A stretch of 13,117 bases of DNA from the NCBI GenBank assembly GCA_900319615.1, contig ONPE01000026.1:1-13117 (forward strand), given 5' to 3'. The position numbers were made by a program, and so were the translations under genes. This DNA is from an uncultured Eubacteriales bacterium. GTDB taxonomy: Bacteria; Bacillota; Clostridia; Oscillospirales; Acutalibacteraceae. The notes beneath the pieces were generated by a model. It did not search any database. It was not told where the DNA came from and was given only the letters and a program-made list of their open reading frames with translations. Of this stretch, positions 7,350 to 13,117 are shown in pieces. Every line of letters starts with the position of its first letter. The first letter of the stretch is position 1.

Positions 7350-7659
7350 ATTCATACAGCGGATCAGCAAAGCGCTTGAGTTCAAGCGAAAGGCGACGAA
7401 GGAGCTGTTCGCATATCTCGTCTACAAAGAGGGAGTCTACTGCACAAACGGAGAGATCGTCGCGCTGCTTTGGGGCGGTGACGCAACGAAGCAGGTGTAT
7501 CTGCGCAAGCTGCTCAGCGATATGCGCGAGTGCTTCAGGGACAACGGTTTAGAGGATGTGATCCTGAAAAAATACGGCAAAACCTCAGTGAATATGGATG
7601 TGATCCAATGCGACGGCACTCCGCAGGATATTTCCAAATCATATGGATGGATAGAGTAA
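7333..7659 (+). CDS. Stand-alone SARP-type winged-helix regulator domain
   Basis: This protein of 105-108 residues starts at ATG 7333 or TTG 7342. GGAGGG abuts the ATG, so TTG nine bases downstream is better spaced. The core LEFKRKATKELFAYLVYKEG, CTNGEIVALLW and YLRKLLSDMRECF...GLEDVILKKYGKTSVN matches the DNA-binding domain of clostridial SARP/'SAPR' response regulators: the K-x-K-E-L-F-A-Y-L-V helix, the N-G-E-I-x-x-L-W helix and the LRxLxxDL recognition helix. In that family the domain usually sits behind a receiver domain and ahead of a larger C-terminal part; both are missing here. Its own promoter and terminator suggest it is a real minimal regulator rather than a fragment. It lies just ahead of the acyltransferase whose promoter carries a palindromic operator. 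Confidence 0.75.
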   Translation: MINLVEFIQRISKALEFKRKATKELFAYLVYKEGVYCTNGEIVALLWGGDATKQVYLRKLLSDMRECFRDNGLEDVILKKYGKTSVNMDVIQCDGTPQDISKSYGWIE

Positions 7660-7710
7660 AATGCAGAAAAACTAAGAGGACGGTTTGATGCCGGTTTTAC
7701 TCTGCATTTT
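7653..7710 (+). terminator. Terminator with two mutually exclusive stems
   Basis: AAAATGCAGA (7658-7667) pairs perfectly with TCTGCATTTT (7701-7710), with a 33-nt loop. An alternative outer pairing, AGAGTAAAA (7653-7661) with TTTTACTCT (7695-7703), shares bases with it. The stems begin at the regulator's stop codon. Only a short TTTT follows on the plus strand. Confidence 0.55.
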
Positions 7711-7721
7711 GATTCTTCCTA

Positions 7722-7750
7722 TTGAAGCACAGGATCAATCCTGTTATAAT
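7722..7750 (+). promoter_or_regulatory. Acyltransferase promoter with embedded operator palindrome
   Basis: TTGAAG (7722-7727) and a perfect TATAAT (7745-7750) have a 17-bp spacer. Positions 7729-7744, which fill nearly the whole spacer, read ACAGGATCAATCCTGT: 7+7 bases of perfect dyad symmetry around CA. A dimeric repressor bound here would block RNA polymerase. The position also recalls MerR-type activators, although their spacers are longer. Confidence 0.72.
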
Positions 7751-7803
7751 AGAATCTGATATCGGGCAAATGCTCAAAAAAAGAATAAAGGAGATGTACA
7801 GCT

Positions 7804-9042
7804 ATGAATAAAGCGGATCTGTCGGGGATCATCAGTTCTCCCAAGAAACCGAATATCATGCAGTTTTTGTTTACGTTAAAGGATGAGATCGACTGCTCGG
7901 TCATGTATGACGCCATGCAGAAAACGATCAAGCGATATCCCTACTTTGCGTTTCGTATCGTCAGGACAGAGACCGGATACGACAAGATCGAAAATCAGCT
8001 TCCGATCGTTGTGAAGGATTCTTTTTCAGAGGAGCTCGTGCTGGGCTCTGAAGCGGTCAATTACCATTGGGTAGCGGCTGCGTGTGAGGGCAGACGACTG
8101 AAGCTCGTCGTTCATCATATGATCGCCGACGGCAGGAGTTCCATGTGGTTTTATAAAACCCTGCTGTACTGTTATATCAGCGAAAAATACGGCGTTCAAC
8201 TTGATCCCAAGGGTATCATCCTGCCGGATTCTCCGATCTCGCCCGACGAGGATGTGAAGATGCTCAACCTCGTTGACGGGGAGGACGGAACGATGCGTAC
8301 CACGGTCGAAGATCCCTTCGTGATTCCCGAGACCGTGGATGATGAAATGAAGGGATATCTTTATCAGGTCACGATACCGGAGGAAGAATTCCTTGCGTCA
8401 TCAAAAGGAAGCGATAACAGCCCTTTGACGCTTTTGACCGTCTATATGGCAAAGATGTTTCAAGAGCTGTGTCCCGAAAACAAAAAGGACATCTATGCAG
8501 GCATCGCCATCGACGCGAGGAACGCGCTTGGTTGTCCTCATAGCAGGTTTACCAACTCCTATGTCATTTTTATCAAGCACAATCCTTCGAAGGTAGGCTT
8601 GGATATGGAGCGGCTCGGCACCTTGACGCGCGGTCAGATCATCGTTCAGAGTCAGGAGGATATCGTGCGGTATGTGCATAACTCCGTTATGCGCATTTCT
8701 GCTCAGATACGAAGCACAGCAGATCAGGCAGAGCGGCAGCGCCTTATGCATCAGATCTATCAGCTTGTGGCGTCAAATCCGACATACACCATCAGCTATG
8801 TGGGCAATCCCGAATGGGGCAGCATTGAGCCCTATATCGATGAAGAATACACCTTGATCATGAACAACAAGCTGTTTTTGGAAGTGAATGCAGCGGGCGG
8901 TAAATTCTGTATCGCCTGGGTACAGGGCTTCGAAAACGACGATTATGTAAAGGCTTTTCAAAGCCTGATTCGGGAAAACGGTATCAGTTGCGAGGTCAGC
9001 GGCCCGTTCCCGCATGATTGGCCTAAGTGCTGCCTGCCCTGA
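7804..9042 (+). CDS. Stand-alone condensation/CAT-fold acyltransferase
   Basis: This protein has 412 residues; AAAGGAG at 7787-7793 supports ATG 7804. The N-terminal half has the layout of the chloramphenicol acetyltransferase/condensation superfamily: an early FLFTLKDEIDCSVMYDAMQKTIKRYPYFAFRI block and the active-site motif HHMIADG at residues 104-110 (HHxxxDG). H105 would be the general base and D109 structural. In the second half, residues such as AGIAIDARNALGC and SYVGNPEW resemble the latch and floor region of alcohol acyltransferases, PapA-type proteins and condensation domains; no DFGWG motif is seen. There is no carrier protein or adenylation domain nearby. It therefore probably transfers an acyl group from a CoA ester or a free carrier to an alcohol or amine; the substrate cannot be told. 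It is monocistronic with its own regulated promoter. Confidence 0.82.
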   Translation: MNKADLSGIISSPKKPNIMQFLFTLKDEIDCSVMYDAMQKTIKRYPYFAFRIVRTETGYDKIENQLPIVVKDSFSEELVLGSEAVNYHWVAAACEGRRLKLVVHHMIADGRSSMWFYKTLLYCYISEKYGVQLDPKGIILPDSPISPDEDVKMLNLVDGEDGTMRTTVEDPFVIPETVDDEMKGYLYQVTIPEEEFLASSKGSDNSPLTLLTVYMAKMFQELCPENKKDIYAGIAIDARNALGCPHSRFTNSYVIFIKHNPSKVGLDMERLGTLTRGQIIVQSQEDIVRYVHNSVMRISAQIRSTADQAERQRLMHQIYQLVASNPTYTISYVGNPEWGSIEPYIDEEYTLIMNNKLFLEVNAAGGKFCIAWVQGFENDDYVKAFQSLIRENGISCEVSGPFPHDWPKCCLP

Positions 9043-9173
9043 CAGATGCTGTCGCCGTCACAAGACGGCTGGTCATATCTCCTGTCATCCTTGCGACGAC
9101 GTTTCATAAAGGGATCTGTTGCATACGATTGCTATCGAAAAATCGCGAAATATGCGGAAAGGATATTGATTTA

Positions 9174-9203
9174 TTGTTAAAAAAGTGATACGTTTAATAT
9201 ATA
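9174..9203 (+). promoter_or_regulatory. Likely promoter of the AI-2E-family gene
   Basis: TTGTTA (9174-9179) is followed after 18 bp by TATATA (9198-9203). AGGAG at 9213-9217 is eight bases before the ATG. Other -10 choices in this AT-rich stretch are possible. The 183 bases before the gene otherwise hold only a short GCCGTC/GACGGC hairpin near 9053-9068. Confidence 0.45.
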
Positions 9204-9225
9204 GATTTTAACAGGAGATGTTCAG

Positions 9226-10479
9226 ATGAAGAAAATCAATCAATTAGTCAAAAACAGAAAGGCGATCTATGCGCTTGCTGCACTCGCGGCAGGTATCTTG
9301 TGCGCGGTGGCGATCCTCTTTATCGTTTTTGCAAACATCGACTCGATCTCCGGCTTTTTCAAGGGCGTCACAAGGGTGTTGGCGCCGGTCATCATCGGTC
9401 TGGTGCTCGCCTACATCATTGATCCCGTCGCCAAGTTCTTTGAAACCAAGGTTTTTGTTAAGGTAAAAAAAGAGAGTCTGCGTCGTACTCTCTCGGCGGT
9501 GATTGCGCTGATACTGGTGCTGGCTTTGCTGATGGTCTTTATCGGCACACTGATCCCCAGCCTCATCAGCAGTATCTCCATGCTGATGGACAACGCCGAC
9601 AACTACTACGCCACTATCGAAAAGACGATCAATCAGATCAACTCCCTCGGCTTAGGTCTGCATATAGATCTGTCCGCGATCGAGGCGTCCGTCAGAAACT
9701 GGCTCGGTGATTTTGTCAACCATCTGTCACAGAATCTGTCATCCATCCTCAGCACCACCAAGAACATCGGCGCTGTTCTGTTTAATATCCTGATCGGCGT
9801 GATCCTCGCCGTATACATCCTGTTCAGCAAGAAGTTCCTGATCTCCGGACTGCGCAGACTGCGCAAGGCGATCTTTACCCCCAAGCAGTATGAGAGCAAC
9901 ACGAGCTTCTGGAATCGCTGTCACGATATCTTCACCCAATATATCGGCTGCAATATCATCGACGCGCTGATCATCGGTATTTCCAACGCGATCTTTATGC
10001 TGATCCTCGGTATGCCTTATATACCGTTGGTCTCCTTTGTTGTCGGTATCACGAACCTGATCCCGACCTTCGGTCCGATCATCGGCGGCGCGATCGGCGC
10101 ACTGGTGCTCGTACTGGTCAAGCCCACTTATGCGTTATGGTTCCTGATCTTTACCGTAGGTATCCAGATTCTGGACGCCTATGTGATCAAGCCCCGACTG
10201 TTCTCCAGCTCCATCGGTCTGGCTCCTGTCTGGACGCTGGTCGCGATCACGGTAGGCGGCAATCTGTTTGGCATTGTCGGCATTCTGCTGGCGATCCCCG
10301 TCACAGCGATTTTGACTTTCATCTACGATGAACGCTTTATTCCGTGGCTGGAAAAACATAGCAAAGCGCGCACTGAAAGGGCAGAGCAGCTTACCGCAGA
10401 GGGATCTGACGCTGAGCCTCAGCAAAATGAGGATGAAACGTCCGCAGAGGTCGCAGCGGAAGCAAAACAGGATGCGTAA
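9226..10479 (+). CDS. AI-2E/PerM-family membrane transporter
   Basis: This 417-residue polytopic membrane protein has hydrophobic segments near residues 12-35, 45-66, 86-112, 183-203 and 242-262. Paired segments follow from about 270 to 375. A soluble stretch lies between the third and fourth (about 113-180). Family marks are GVTRVLAPVIIGLVLAYIIDP near the N terminus, NLIPTFGPIIGGAIGAL, and the C-terminal GNLFGIVGILLAIPVTAIL. This is the AI-2E transporter family (YtvI, YdbI and PerM relatives), whose members export or exchange small solutes; some act as sodium/proton antiporters and only a few as AI-2 exporters. The acidic A/E-rich tail after residue 390 is poorly conserved. The gene stands alone between a promoter and a terminator. 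Confidence 0.88.
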   Translation: MKKINQLVKNRKAIYALAALAAGILCAVAILFIVFANIDSISGFFKGVTRVLAPVIIGLVLAYIIDPVAKFFETKVFVKVKKESLRRTLSAVIALILVLALLMVFIGTLIPSLISSISMLMDNADNYYATIEKTINQINSLGLGLHIDLSAIEASVRNWLGDFVNHLSQNLSSILSTTKNIGAVLFNILIGVILAVYILFSKKFLISGLRRLRKAIFTPKQYESNTSFWNRCHDIFTQYIGCNIIDALIIGISNAIFMLILGMPYIPLVSFVVGITNLIPTFGPIIGGAIGALVLVLVKPTYALWFLIFTVGIQILDAYVIKPRLFSSSIGLAPVWTLVAITVGGNLFGIVGILLAIPVTAILTFIYDERFIPWLEKHSKARTERAEQLTAEGSDAEPQQNEDETSAEVAAEAKQDA

Positions 10480-10509
10480 TCGCTCTTTCTGATTCAATAT
10501 CAAACAACG

Positions 10510-10546
10510 TCCGTCGGTTGAACACCGGCGGATTTTGCTTTTTATT
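10510..10546 (+). terminator. Terminator of the AI-2E-family gene
   Basis: TCCGTCGG (10510-10517) and CCGGCGGA (10525-10532) form an 8-bp stem with one G-T pair and the loop TTGAACA. TTTTGCTTTTTATT follows. It lies 30 bases after the stop codon. Confidence 0.85.
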
Positions 10547-10556
10547 AAAAATAGTC

Positions 10557-10583
10557 ATTGCGAGGGCTTTAGCCCGTGGCAAT
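10557..10583. repeat. REP-like palindromic element
   Basis: The sequence folds as ATTGC-GA-GGGCT-TT-AGCCC-GTG-GCAAT: two nested perfect 5-bp stems. Its flanks (GTC before, CTC after) match the dispersed 'GTCATTGCGAGG...GTGGCAATCTC' palindromes I know from many bacterial genomes. It sits between a terminator and the next promoter, a typical place. A second AT-rich hairpin, GCAATATAT/ATATATTGC, is at 10614-10639. The rest of 10584-10714 shows nothing I can name. Confidence 0.55.
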
Positions 10584-10714
10584 CTCAACCTAATGAATGT
10601 TTTAAATTCATCGGCAATATATGTTTTATGATATATTGCTTTCATACCGAGGGGTTGGTCTGCTTCTGATTATGCTTGTGTTCGAATATAGATGTTCCTT
10701 TATGAAATCATCTA

Positions 10715-10743
10715 TTGCACAAGACGGACTTTAGCAGTATAAT
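10715..10743 (+). promoter_or_regulatory. Promoter for the collapsed leader and small peptide
   Basis: TTGCAC (10715-10720) and a perfect TATAAT (10738-10743) are 17 bp apart. A leader of about 108 nt precedes the ATG at 10858. It holds a near-perfect palindrome, ACCTTATCATAAGGT (10811-10825), and a strong AGGAGG ribosome binding site (10845-10850). Confidence 0.65.
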
Positions 10744-10857
10744 AATATCGGATTTGTGTTTGCTTCGAAAGTTGACAACGTAAACGAGCGGCAGCCGCCG
10801 TGATATATTCACCTTATCATAAGGTACTCTTTGCAAACACACATAGGAGGAACAGCA

Positions 10858-10944
10858 ATGCAAAAACTCAGAAAACCACTGAGCATACTGTTACCATCGA
10901 GTCAGGCGCAAACGTCATCTATGAATAACCGTAGAGGAAGGTGA
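10858..10944 (+). pseudogene. Collapsed secreted-protein gene (signal-peptide start joined to C-terminal tail)
   Basis: AGGAGG is ideally placed before ATG 10858. The 28-aa frame opens MQKLRKPLSILL, which is how many clostridial signal peptides begin, but then turns into a polar, non-signal sequence. In another frame, 10884-10928 reads HTVTIESGANVIYE and a stop. This matches the ending of the fragment at 6978-7088 (ITINGETINAEDDANVICE). The simplest reading is a large internal deletion that joined the first dozen codons of a surface protein to its last dozen, out of frame. A functional short leader peptide is the alternative. Confidence 0.42.
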
Positions 10945-10949
10945 TCACG

Positions 10950-11057
10950 ATGATAAAAGAAAAGTATGAACGTACCGAGCTGGAGATTATCAGATTTCAA
11001 TTGCAGGACGTTATCATGTTAAGTCCTCTCGAGGAAGACGAACTGCCGGTCAAATAG
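10950..11057 (+). CDS. Small KEKYERTELEII peptide, copy 2
   Basis: This 35-residue peptide starts at ATG 10950 with GAGGAAGG (10934-10941) upstream. It begins MIKEKYERTELEIIRF, continues QLQDVIMLS and ends in an acidic PLEEDELPVK tail. It carries no cysteine, no signal peptide and no membrane span. The first 15 residues are almost the same as the copy at 7107 and the DNA is similar too, including the upstream AACGTCAT and GAATAACCG blocks, so the two loci are duplicates. Promoter, ribosome binding site and terminator are all intact here. This copy is the one more likely to be expressed. I do not know a function. Confidence 0.62.
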   Translation: MIKEKYERTELEIIRFQLQDVIMLSPLEEDELPVK

Positions 11058-11105
11058 ACAAATCCCGAACCGGCGTTATGATATTATTTGGTTTACAGCA
11101 AAAAG

Positions 11106-11141
11106 CAGCTCCATCGCCTCAACAGCGGTGGAGCTGTTTTT
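11106..11141 (+). terminator. Terminator of the small-peptide transcript
   Basis: CAGCTCCATCGC (11106-11117) and GCGGTGGAGCTG (11125-11136) form a 12-bp stem with one T-G pair and the loop CTCAACA. TTTTT follows at 11137-11141. It lies about 50 bases after the peptide stop. Confidence 0.92.
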
Positions 11142-11178
11142 CTGCCGGAACGGACTGTCGGGTTAAGACAGCTCAAAG

Positions 11179-11213
11179 GATAAAGCCTGCGGCTCGGCAT
11201 CGCAGGCTTTATC
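11179..11213 (-). terminator. Hairpin behind the catalase fragment
   Basis: GATAAAGCCTGCG (11179-11191) pairs perfectly with CGCAGGCTTTATC (11201-11213) across a 9-nt loop. It begins 22 bases past the stop of the minus-strand catalase fragment, the right place for its terminator. The T tract on that strand is poor. Confidence 0.55.
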
Positions 11214-11238
11214 GTTTCCGGAACAGCTATCCGAATCA
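11191..11238. repeat. Direct repeat copy 2 (pairs with 146-193)
   Basis: This 48-bp block is about 83% identical to 146-193 in the same orientation. It covers the loop and right arm of the hairpin and the stop codon of the catalase fragment. Similarity starts at the last base of the left arm (11191), so the break in copy 1 falls at the hairpin apex. Confidence 0.75.
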
Positions 11239-11466
11239 CTTGTTTTTATTAAAACACTTCTTGTCAAAGGACGGGTTGAAGGCGTAAAAATTCTTGCTGT
11301 CGAGCTTATCTGTCAGCAGACGCAGATTCTCACCGAAGCGCTGGTAGTGCACTACCTCGCGTGCCCTGAGGAAGCGTATCGGGTCGATAACGTCCGGGTC
11401 GTCGCAGAACCGCAGGATGTTGTCGTAGGTTGTTCGAGCCTTTTGCTCGGGGGAGTTATTAAAGCA
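11236..11466 (-). pseudogene. 3' fragment of a CotJC-like manganese catalase
   Basis: The minus-strand frame ending at TGA 11236-11238 reads SPEQKARTTYDNILRFCDDPDV, IDPIRFLRAREVVHYQRFGE and then SKNFYAFNPSFDKKCF (77 residues in all). This is the C-terminal part of the manganese catalase family as found in spore coat protein CotJC. The R-E-x-V-V-H-x-Q-R-F-G-E helix supplies metal ligands (Glu and His), and N-P-S-F-D is a typical end. An in-frame stop at 11467-11469 and AT-rich non-coding sequence upstream show that the N-terminal two thirds of the four-helix bundle, with the other metal ligands, are gone. The piece cannot be an active catalase. Confidence 0.8.
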
Positions 11467-11500
11467 CTACGTAATGTTATATAAACCTTATTATCTGCTT

Positions 11501-11535
11501 AAAACGACACAGTATATTTATCTGTGTCGTTTTTT
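11501..11535. terminator. Strong bidirectional hairpin terminator
   Basis: AAAACGACACAG (11501-11512) pairs perfectly with CTGTGTCGTTTT (11522-11533). Six T residues run on the plus strand (11530-11535) and four on the minus strand. It could end transcription of the minus-strand surface protein that stops at 11789. Confidence 0.75.
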
Positions 11536-11622
11536 ATGATTCTTATTTGACTGTATTATATGTATCAGAAAGGAATCATTGAGTTCGTTGGACATTAACG
11601 TTTAGTCCGATACGAATATTTC

Positions 11623-11682
11623 ATTCGCACAAAATCGCCCTTTTTGATGACCGATTCGCACATTTTTTTACCCATTCGCACA
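11623..11682. repeat. Three phased ATTCGCACA motifs
   Basis: ATTCGCACA occurs at 11623-11631, 11654-11662 and 11674-11682, spaced 31 and 20 bp, that is, near whole helical turns. The set is enclosed by inverted ATTTCATT (from about 11619) and AATGAAAT (to about 11690). The stretch 11536-11726 is otherwise non-coding. Confidence 0.55.
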
Positions 11683-11726
11683 AATGAAATCATTCATTAC
11701 TGACCGACTCTCTGATTATTATTGTT

Positions 11727-11783
11727 GAAACACCCGACTGCCGCTTCATTATTGCGGTAGAGCGCTGTTGCAGTGTCGGTCAG
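11727..11783 (-). pseudogene. Duplicated, frameshifted tail of the adjacent surface-protein gene
   Basis: Read on the minus strand this segment gives LTDTATALYRNNEAAVGCF, which lines up with LADTVTALYRYHKAAKAFF near the end of the neighbouring protein (11 of 19 identical). The DNA shares GTAGAGCGCTGTT-like wording at about 100 bp distance (near 11755 and 11858). It lies one base out of the frame of the neighbour and behind its stop codon. It is a worn tail copy left by duplication or by loss of a paralogous gene. Confidence 0.62.
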
Positions 11784-11788
11784 CTGCC

Positions 11789-13117
11789 TCATCTGATATC
11801 GGTCTCGTCGGAACCGGGCGACGGGGTGCCGAAGAACGCTTTTGCCGCTTTGTGGTAGCGATAGAGCGCTGTTACCGTATCAGCCAGAGTTGCGTCGGAG
11901 TCGTCGTCGGTCTGGACGTCCTTGACATAGGACAATGCCGAATACTCGCCAATCGTTATGTCGCCGACAGACAGAGCGTATGTCTGATCGAGGTCAAACG
12001 CGGCGATACCGACAGCCTCGATATACACATACTTTGAGCCGTCCTTATAGGGCTTGACCTCGGTGATATCGCCGAGTCTGATATCCTCCGCGTTGTACTT
12101 TTCGGAATCGGTGATCTCAAAGTAGAAGCGCAGGGTGGTCTTTGACTTGAGCAGCAGGCTGCAGCCGTAGTACGACAAGCCGTGCTCGCTAAGATCTACG
12201 CTGTCCCTCGTCGGCAGGATATTGGGGATGGCGTTGAGCTCAGTCTCAGTCAGAGGATCGACAGGATAATCTATGTCCTTATTGGCGAGATCATCTGTGT
12301 TGTGCTCAAACTGTACCTGAGCGGATGCGCCATAGTTGAGCATGGTCTTGACCAGTGTCACGAGCTTATTGTATTTGGTTTCTCCTTCTTTCTCCTTGTA
12401 AGACGCGATCCATTCTGCATTGTTAAGGATAACGTCTGCGTACCGTACCGCGCTGTAGGTATCGCTCGCTGAGAATACGCCGTTGACATACAGCTTTGCG
12501 GTTATGGTATCGTTCATTTCAGCCGCGCTGATCGGGCAGGTAAAGCGGACGCCGTTCTCGGTATCCTTTGCTTCGCTGAACGGTACGGTCAGAGTCTTTT
12601 TCTTCGCACTGTTGCCGTCCCATGTAAAGACGACCTGAGAATTCGCCTTCTCCTCATCGGAGAGCCTTATGAAGAAGTTCACGCCTATATCGCCATTGAG
12701 ACTGAGCGAGTGATGGATGAAGCGGTCGCTTTCCTCAAACACGGCGTTGATGATCACGGGGTACTCAGGCATCGTGAAGGTGCGTGTTTCCCCTTCGCCG
12801 GAGAGCTCGATCGCGTCGTCTGAGTGATCGGGGTACAGGGTGAATTCTGCCATCTGGATACAGTCGCCGTCTACGATCTGAGTGACCTCGATCTTATAAT
12901 ACTGATAAGAAGCCGCCGGAGCGCTCAGCATATAATCGAATCTGGTTAAGTTCACTGCCTCAAGCTGATCGTCGTTCTCAACGGCGGTGATGACTGTCCA
13001 TGCGTCGGAGTTGATATCAGCATCGTCATCGCTGTCGAAGTTCGCGCCGTAGATAGTCCAGCTCTTCCAGTTGCGGCCGCCAAAGTTTGCGGTGTCGTCG
13101 GCTGTCGTAAGACCGTA
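11789..13117 (-). CDS. C-terminal part of a large secreted surface protein (partial)
   Basis: The frame is open to the window edge, giving at least 442 residues with the 5' end missing; the GTG at 12955 is internal, not a start. The first 95 residues resemble a discoidin (F5/8 type C) domain: WTIYGANFDSDD, then WTVITAVENDDQ and YQYYKIEVTQIVDGDCIQMAEFTLY. About 40 residues later comes HSLSLNGDIGVNFFIRL, opening a domain I know from many clostridial surface proteins. Its later marks are NKLVTLVKTMLNYGASAQVQF, NTDDLA, YYGCSLLLKSKTTLRFYFEI and TALYRYHKAAKAFFG at the end. Its function is unknown to me. No dockerin or sortase signal follows; the protein ends in a short polar tail. It is transcribed towards the bidirectional terminator at 11501-11535. 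Confidence 0.83.
   Translation of the reverse strand, partial: YGLTTADDTANFGGRNWKSWTIYGANFDSDDDADINSDAWTVITAVENDDQLEAVNLTRFDYMLSAPAASYQYYKIEVTQIVDGDCIQMAEFTLYPDHSDDAIELSGEGETRTFTMPEYPVIINAVFEESDRFIHHSLSLNGDIGVNFFIRLSDEEKANSQVVFTWDGNSAKKKTLTVPFSEAKDTENGVRFTCPISAAEMNDTITAKLYVNGVFSASDTYSAVRYADVILNNAEWIASYKEKEGETKYNKLVTLVKTMLNYGASAQVQFEHNTDDLANKDIDYPVDPLTETELNAIPNILPTRDSVDLSEHGLSYYGCSLLLKSKTTLRFYFEITDSEKYNAEDIRLGDITEVKPYKDGSKYVYIEAVGIAAFDLDQTYALSVGDITIGEYSALSYVKDVQTDDDSDATLADTVTALYRYHKAAKAFFGTPSPGSDETDIR

Noticed and set aside
146..11238. att sites of a phage or integrative element
   Set aside because: The repeats are long and imperfect, and no integrase, recombinase or tRNA gene is present in the window. 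A recombination or decay junction is simpler.
11078..11287. Plus-strand 69-codon frame
   Set aside because: It spans the peptide terminator, the catalase hairpin and the end of the minus-strand catalase fragment. It has no ribosome binding site.
11768..12472. Plus-strand frames opposite the large surface-protein gene
   Set aside because: The minus-strand product has recognisable surface-domain wording over its whole length.

Overview
The window looks like a chromosome segment of an anaerobic gut or rumen clostridium, most likely Oscillospiraceae/Ruminococcus-like. The reasons are a C-terminal type I dockerin, GLUG-type surface repeats, SARP-type winged-helix regulator architecture, a CotJC-type manganese catalase remnant, strong AAGGAG ribosome binding sites and mixed GC content. 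The genus is an inference from gene content only.

Positions 1-6917 hold the main unit. After the tail of a minus-strand sensor histidine kinase (1-144), a near-consensus promoter (219-247) starts a four-gene plus-strand operon. It encodes a 1675-aa secreted protein with two GLUG modules, 28 EAPT repeats and a dockerin. This is followed by a membrane-anchored beta-rich protein, a secreted WxL-like protein, and a small signal-peptide/C-terminal-anchor protein with an unusual LPIRTG motif. A 14-bp terminator closes the operon at 6871-6917. The gene set resembles Gram-positive Csc/WxL surface complexes, with a dockerin protein added.

Positions 6918-7710 hold a degenerate C-terminal fragment of a surface-repeat protein and a small KEKYERTELEII peptide gene. 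A stand-alone winged-helix regulator with its own promoter follows.

Positions 7711-10535 carry two independently promoted genes. One is a condensation/CAT-fold acyltransferase with HHxxxDG, whose promoter spacer is a perfect palindrome. The other is an AI-2E/PerM-family membrane protein ending in a clear terminator.

Positions 10536-11788 are a graveyard of short pieces: a REP-like palindrome, a promoter driving a collapsed signal-peptide leader plus a second KEKYERTELEII peptide, and a 3' fragment of a CotJC-like manganese catalase. There is also a strong bidirectional hairpin, three phased ATTCGCACA motifs, and a duplicated 3' tail of the neighbouring gene. A 48-bp imperfect direct repeat links the kinase breakpoint (146-193) to the catalase 3' end (11191-11238).

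Positions 11789-13117 hold the C-terminal part of a large minus-strand secreted surface protein that runs off the window edge.
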